From positions 7,688,001 through 7,752,000 of the forward strand of contig NW_027488370.1 of the NCBI RefSeq assembly GCF_051014445.1: DNA of 64,000 bases. The letters are read 5' to 3'. Origin of the DNA: Colletes latitarsis. Taxonomy: Eukaryota; Arthropoda; Insecta; Hymenoptera; Colletidae. Below the pieces are notes generated by a model. It was not told the origin of the DNA, searched no databases, and saw nothing but the letters and a program-made list of their open reading frames with translations. Positions 60,201-64,000 of the stretch are shown in pieces. A program made the translations under genes and the position numbers. Within the stretch, counting starts at the first letter, position 1. Each line of letters opens with the position of its first letter.

Positions 60201-63200
60201 TATTTTAGAGGATAGCGCCGGTTATTTCTCGGTTAGGTCTGGGATTTGCCCTCATTTGTCTCGTACCTTCGCATTTTTCGCCAACTTGTTGGCAGGATCC
60301 TGGGCTTTTTCATGCTTGGATCACGTAGTAATGTGGTACGACACTGAAACAGTCAAATAAACCTGGTTCCGATTAATATTTTACAGGATAACGCCGGCTA
60401 TGTCTCGGTTAGGTCTGGGATTTTCCCACATCTGCCTCGTACCTCCGCATTTTTCGCATACTTGTTGGCGAGATCCTGGGCTTTCTCTGGTTTGGATCAC
60501 GTAGTAATGCGGTACCACACCGAAGCAGTCAATTCAACCTGGTGGCGATTAATATTTTAGAGGATAACGCCGGTTATGTCTGCGTTAGGTTTGGGATTTT
60601 CCCTCATCTGGCTCGTAATTTCGCGTTTTTCGCATACTTGTTGGCCAGATCCTGGGCTTTTTCTGGTTTGGATCACGTAGTAATGTGGTACCACACTGAA
60701 ACAATCAATAAAAGCCGGTTCCGAATAGTATTTTAGAGGATAACGCTGGTTATGTCTGGTTTAGTTTTGGTATTTGCAATCATCTGGCTCGTACCTTCGC
60801 ATTTTTCGCCTACTTGATGGCAAGATCCTGGGCTTTTTCATGCTTGGACCACGTAGTAATGTGGTACCACACTGAAACAGTCAAATAAACCTGGCTCCGA
60901 TTAATATTTTACAGGATAACGCAGGCTATGTCTCGGTTAGGTCTGGGATTTTCCCTCATCTGGCTCGTACCTTCGCATTTTTCGCCTATTTGTTGGCAAG
61001 ATCCTGGGCTTTTTCTGGTTTGGATCACGTAGTAATGCGGTACCACACCTAAACAGTCAATTAAACCTGGTTGCGATTAATATTTTAGAGGATAACGCCG
61101 GTTATGTCTGGGTTAGGTCTAGGATTTGCCCCCATCTGGCTCGTACTTTCGCATTTTTCGCATACTTATTGGCCAGATCCTGGGCTTTTTCTGGTTTAGA
61201 TCATGTAGTAATGTGGTTCCACACCGAAACAGTCAATTAAACCTGGTTGCGATTAATATTTTAGAGGATAACGCCGGTTATGTCACGGTAAGGTCTGGGA
61301 TTTGCCGTCATCTGGCTCGTATTTTCGCATTTTTCGCATACTTGTTGACTAGATCCTGGCCTTTTTCTGGCTTGGACAACGTAGTAATGTGGTATCACAC
61401 TGAAACTGTCAATTAAACCTGGTTGCGATTAATACTTTGGAGGATAACGCCGGTTATGTCTCGGTTAGGTCTGGGATTTGCCCTCATCTGGCTCGTACCT
61501 TCGCATTTTTCGCCTACTTGTTGGCAAGATCGTGGGCTTTTTCTGGTTTGGATCACGTAGTAATGCGGTACCACACCGAAGCAGTCAATTAAACCTGGTG
61601 GCGATTAATATTTTAGAGGATAACGCCGGTTTTTTCTCGGTTAGGTCTGGGATTTTCCCTCATCTGGCTCGTGATTTCGCATTTTTCGCATACTTGTGGC
61701 AAGATCCTGGGCTTTTCCTGGTTTGGATCAGGTAGTAATGCGGTACCACACCGTAACAGTCAATTAAACCTGGTTCCGAATAGTATTTTAGAGGATAATG
61801 CAGGTTACGTCTGGGTTAGTTCTGGTATTTGCAATCATCTGGCTCATACTTTCGCGTTTTTCGCACACTTCTTGGCCAGATCCTGGGTTTTTTCTGGTTT
61901 GGATCCCGTAGTAATGAGGTTCCATACCGAAACAGTCAACTAACCTGGTGGTGATTAATATTTTAGAGGATAACGCCGGTTATGTCTCGGTTGGGTCTGG
62001 GATTTTCCCTCATCTGGCTCGTAATTTCGCATTTTTCGCATACTTGTGGGCCAGATCCTCGCCTTTTTCATGCTTGGACCACGTAGTAATGTGGGACCAC
62101 ACTCACACAGTCAATCAAACCTGGTTGCGATTAATATTTTAGAGGATAGCGCCGGTTATTTCTCGGTTAAGTCTAGGATTTTCCCTCATCTGTCTCGTAC
62201 TTTCGCGTTTTTCGCATACATCTTGGCAAGATCCTGGCCTTTTTCTGGCTTGGACAACGTAGTAATGTGGTACCACACCTAAACAGTCAATTAAACCTGG
62301 TTGCGATTAACATTTTAGAGGATAACGCCGGTTATGTCACGGTTAGGTCTGGGATTTGCCGTCATCTGGCTCGAATTTTCGCATTTCTCTCATACTTGTT
62401 GGCCAGATCCTGGACTTTTTCTGGCTTGGACCACGCAATAATGTGGTATCACACTGAAACAGTCAATTAAACCTGGTTGCGATTAATTTTTTTTGGAGGA
62501 TAACGCTGGTTATGTTTGGGTTAGTTCCGGTACTTGCAACCATCTGGCTGATACTTTCGCATTTCTCGCATACTTGATGACCAGATCCTGGCCTTTTTCT
62601 GGCTTGGACCACGTAGTGATGTGGTACCACACCGAAACAGTCAATTAAACCTGGTTGCGATTAATATTTTAGAGGATAACGCTGGTTATGTCTGGGTTAG
62701 TTCTGGTATTTGCAATCATCTGGCTCATACTTTCTCAGTTTTCGCGTACTCGTTGGCCAGATCTTGGGTTTTTTGTGGTTTGGATCCCGTCGTAATGTGG
62801 TTCCACACCGAAGCAGTCAATTAAACCTGGTTGCGATGAATATTTTGGAGGATAACGCCGGTTATATCTCGGTTAGGTCTAGGATTTGCCCTCATCTGTC
62901 ACGTACTTTCGCATTTTTCGCATACTTGTTGGCCAGATCCTGGCCTTTTTCTGGTGTGTATCACGTAGTAATGCGGTACCACACCGAAACAGTCAATAGA
63001 AGCTGGTTGCGATTAATATTTTAGTGGATAACGCTGGTTATGTCTGGGTTAGTTCTGGTATATGTAATCATCTGGCACGTACTTTCGCATTTCTCGCATA
63101 CTTGTTGTCCAGATCCTGGCCTTTTTCTGGCTTGGACCACGTAGTGATGTGGTACCTCACCGAAACAGTCAATAGAAGCTGGTTGCGATTAATATTTTAG

Positions 63201-64000
63201 AGGATAACGCCGGTCATGTCTCGGTTATGTCTGGGATTTGCCCTTATCTGGCTCGTACTTTCGCATTTTTCGCATACTTGTTGGCCAGATCGTGGCCTTT
63301 TTCTGGTCTGTATCACGTAGTAATGCGGTACCACACCGAAACAGTCAATTAAACCTGGTTGCGATTAATATTTTAGAGGATAACGCCGGTTATGTCTCCG
63401 TTAGGTTTGGGATTTTCCCTTATCTGGCTCGTAATTTCGCATCTTTCGCATACTTGTTGGCCAGATCCAGGCCTTTTTCATGCTTGGACCACGTAGTAAT
63501 GTGGTACCACACTGAAACAGTCAAATAAACCTGGTTCCGATTAGTATTTTAGAGGATAACGCTGGTTATGTCTGGTTTAGTTCTGGTATTTGCAATCATC
63601 TGGCTCGTACCTTCTCATTTTTCGCCTACTTGTGGCAAGATCCTGGGCTTTTTTTGGTTTGGATCAGGCAGTAATGCGGTACCACACCTTAACAGTCAAT
63701 TAAACCTGGTTCCGAATAGTATTTTAGAGGATAACGCTGGTTATGTCTGGTTTAGTTCTGGTATTTGCAATCATCTGGCTCGTACCTTCACATTTTTCGC
63801 CTATTTGTTGGCAAGATCCTGGACTTTTTCTGGTTTGGACCACGTAGTAATGTGGTGCCACACTGAAACAGTCAAATAAACCTGGTTCCGATCAATATTT
63901 TACAGGATAACGTCGGTTTTGTCTCGGTTAGGTCTGGGATTTTCCCTCATCTGGCTCGTACTTTCGCATTTTTCGCTTACTTGTTGGCCAGATCCTGGCC
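57207..64000. repeat. 8.1-kb duplication, right copy (rearranged)
   Basis: This is the right copy of 49,118-55,556. Within it, 59,014-59,340 returns to 50,222-50,548 (offset 8,792). Blocks at about 59,760-60,115 and 61,040-61,570 carry additional monomers of the 55,673 type. The copy reaches the window edge still matching the left copy (64,000 against 55,556), so the duplication continues beyond the window. Confidence 0.86.
62483..62500. other. T-run expansion in a duplicated monomer
   Basis: GATTAATTTTTTTTGGAGG here has two more T residues than the matching GATTAATTTTTTGGAGG near 54,390. It is a small slippage event that postdates the 8.1-kb duplication and accounts for the offset change from 8,090 to 8,092. 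Confidence 0.8.

Larger units (their letters stand above)
1..64000. repeat. Satellite array, 176-bp monomer, about 363.8 copies
   Basis: Every part of the window aligns to the same unit of about 176 bp. Starting each monomer at the TAATG after ACGTAG, landmarks recur in fixed order: GGTACC or GGTTCC, CAGTCAATTAAACCTGG, TTAATATTTTAGAGG, CGCCGGTTATG or CGCTGGTTATG, TCATCTGGCTC, TTTCGCAT twice, TTGTTGGC, AGATCCTGG and TTTGGATC. Landmark phase stays on a 176-bp grid from base 1 to 63,847, with only a net 41 bp lost over 363 units. All copies face the same way. The first monomer is 77/176 G+C (44%). I found no stretch outside the repeat. This is tandem satellite DNA, by inference centromeric or pericentromeric in a eukaryote. 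The family is not one I recognise. Confidence 0.97.

Noticed and set aside
1..64000. Transposon or retroelement remnants
   Set aside because: No terminal repeats, target-site duplications, protease, reverse transcriptase or transposase motifs are visible in any frame, and no insertion exceeds 14 bp.
1..64000. Bacterial or phage origin
   Set aside because: No genes, ribosome-binding sites or operons. Sixty-four kilobases of pure 176-bp tandem repeat with higher-order structure is a eukaryotic satellite pattern.

Overview
The whole 64 kb window is one uninterrupted satellite DNA array. A unit of about 176 bp repeats head to tail in a single orientation. Taking the phase from base 1, I count 363 complete monomers ending at about 63,847, plus one partial monomer (363 x 176 minus a net 41 bp of small indels). 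I see no protein-coding gene, RNA gene, transposon, CRISPR array, origin or unique sequence. Open frames of about 96, 104 and 144 codons recur on the + strand, but they are by-products of the repeat: most open at TTG, they run through successive frames (176 is not a multiple of 3), and they recur with monomer periodicity.

Organism: an array this long, with nested higher-order structure, points to a eukaryotic chromosome, most likely centromeric or pericentromeric heterochromatin from a long-read assembly. The monomer is near nucleosome length. I do not recognise it as any satellite family I know, and I cannot place the species. CpG is close to expectation in a monomer I counted (8 observed, about 9 expected). 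That argues weakly against heavy germline CpG methylation, or for very recent homogenisation.

Layout. 1-7.4 kb: a 29-monomer unit of 5,100 bp present twice (1-2,275 and 5,101-7,375), with a mosaic of the same monomers between. 7.4-15.9 kb: older, diverged, interspersed A-type and B-type monomers, with a fresh 351-bp tandem duplication at 12.5-13.2 kb. 15.9-20.5 kb: the most homogeneous block, built from a few near-identical monomers in 2-, 6- and 8-monomer units. 20.3-22.4 kb: an 8-monomer unit of 1,408 bp, re-used at 25.1-26.3 kb and in part at 31.8-33.1 kb. 28.5-30.7, 34.0-35.4 and 37.4-39.1 kb: a 7-monomer unit of about 1.23 kb with monomer drop-outs. 35.5-36.8 kb is copied at 39.1-40.4 kb. 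From about 36.7 kb rightwards a different set of variants dominates. 49.1-55.6 kb is copied, with rearrangement, into 57.2-64.0 kb.

Taken together, the window records repeated rounds of unequal exchange or break-induced amplification. Copy offsets are near whole-monomer multiples (351, 352, 1,056, 1,233, 1,397, 1,408, 3,534, 5,100, 5,454, 8,089 bp), and the departures from exact multiples come from small indels. The interest lies in this higher-order architecture, in short dyad-symmetric elements inside the monomer, and in a few unusual mutations, not in genes.
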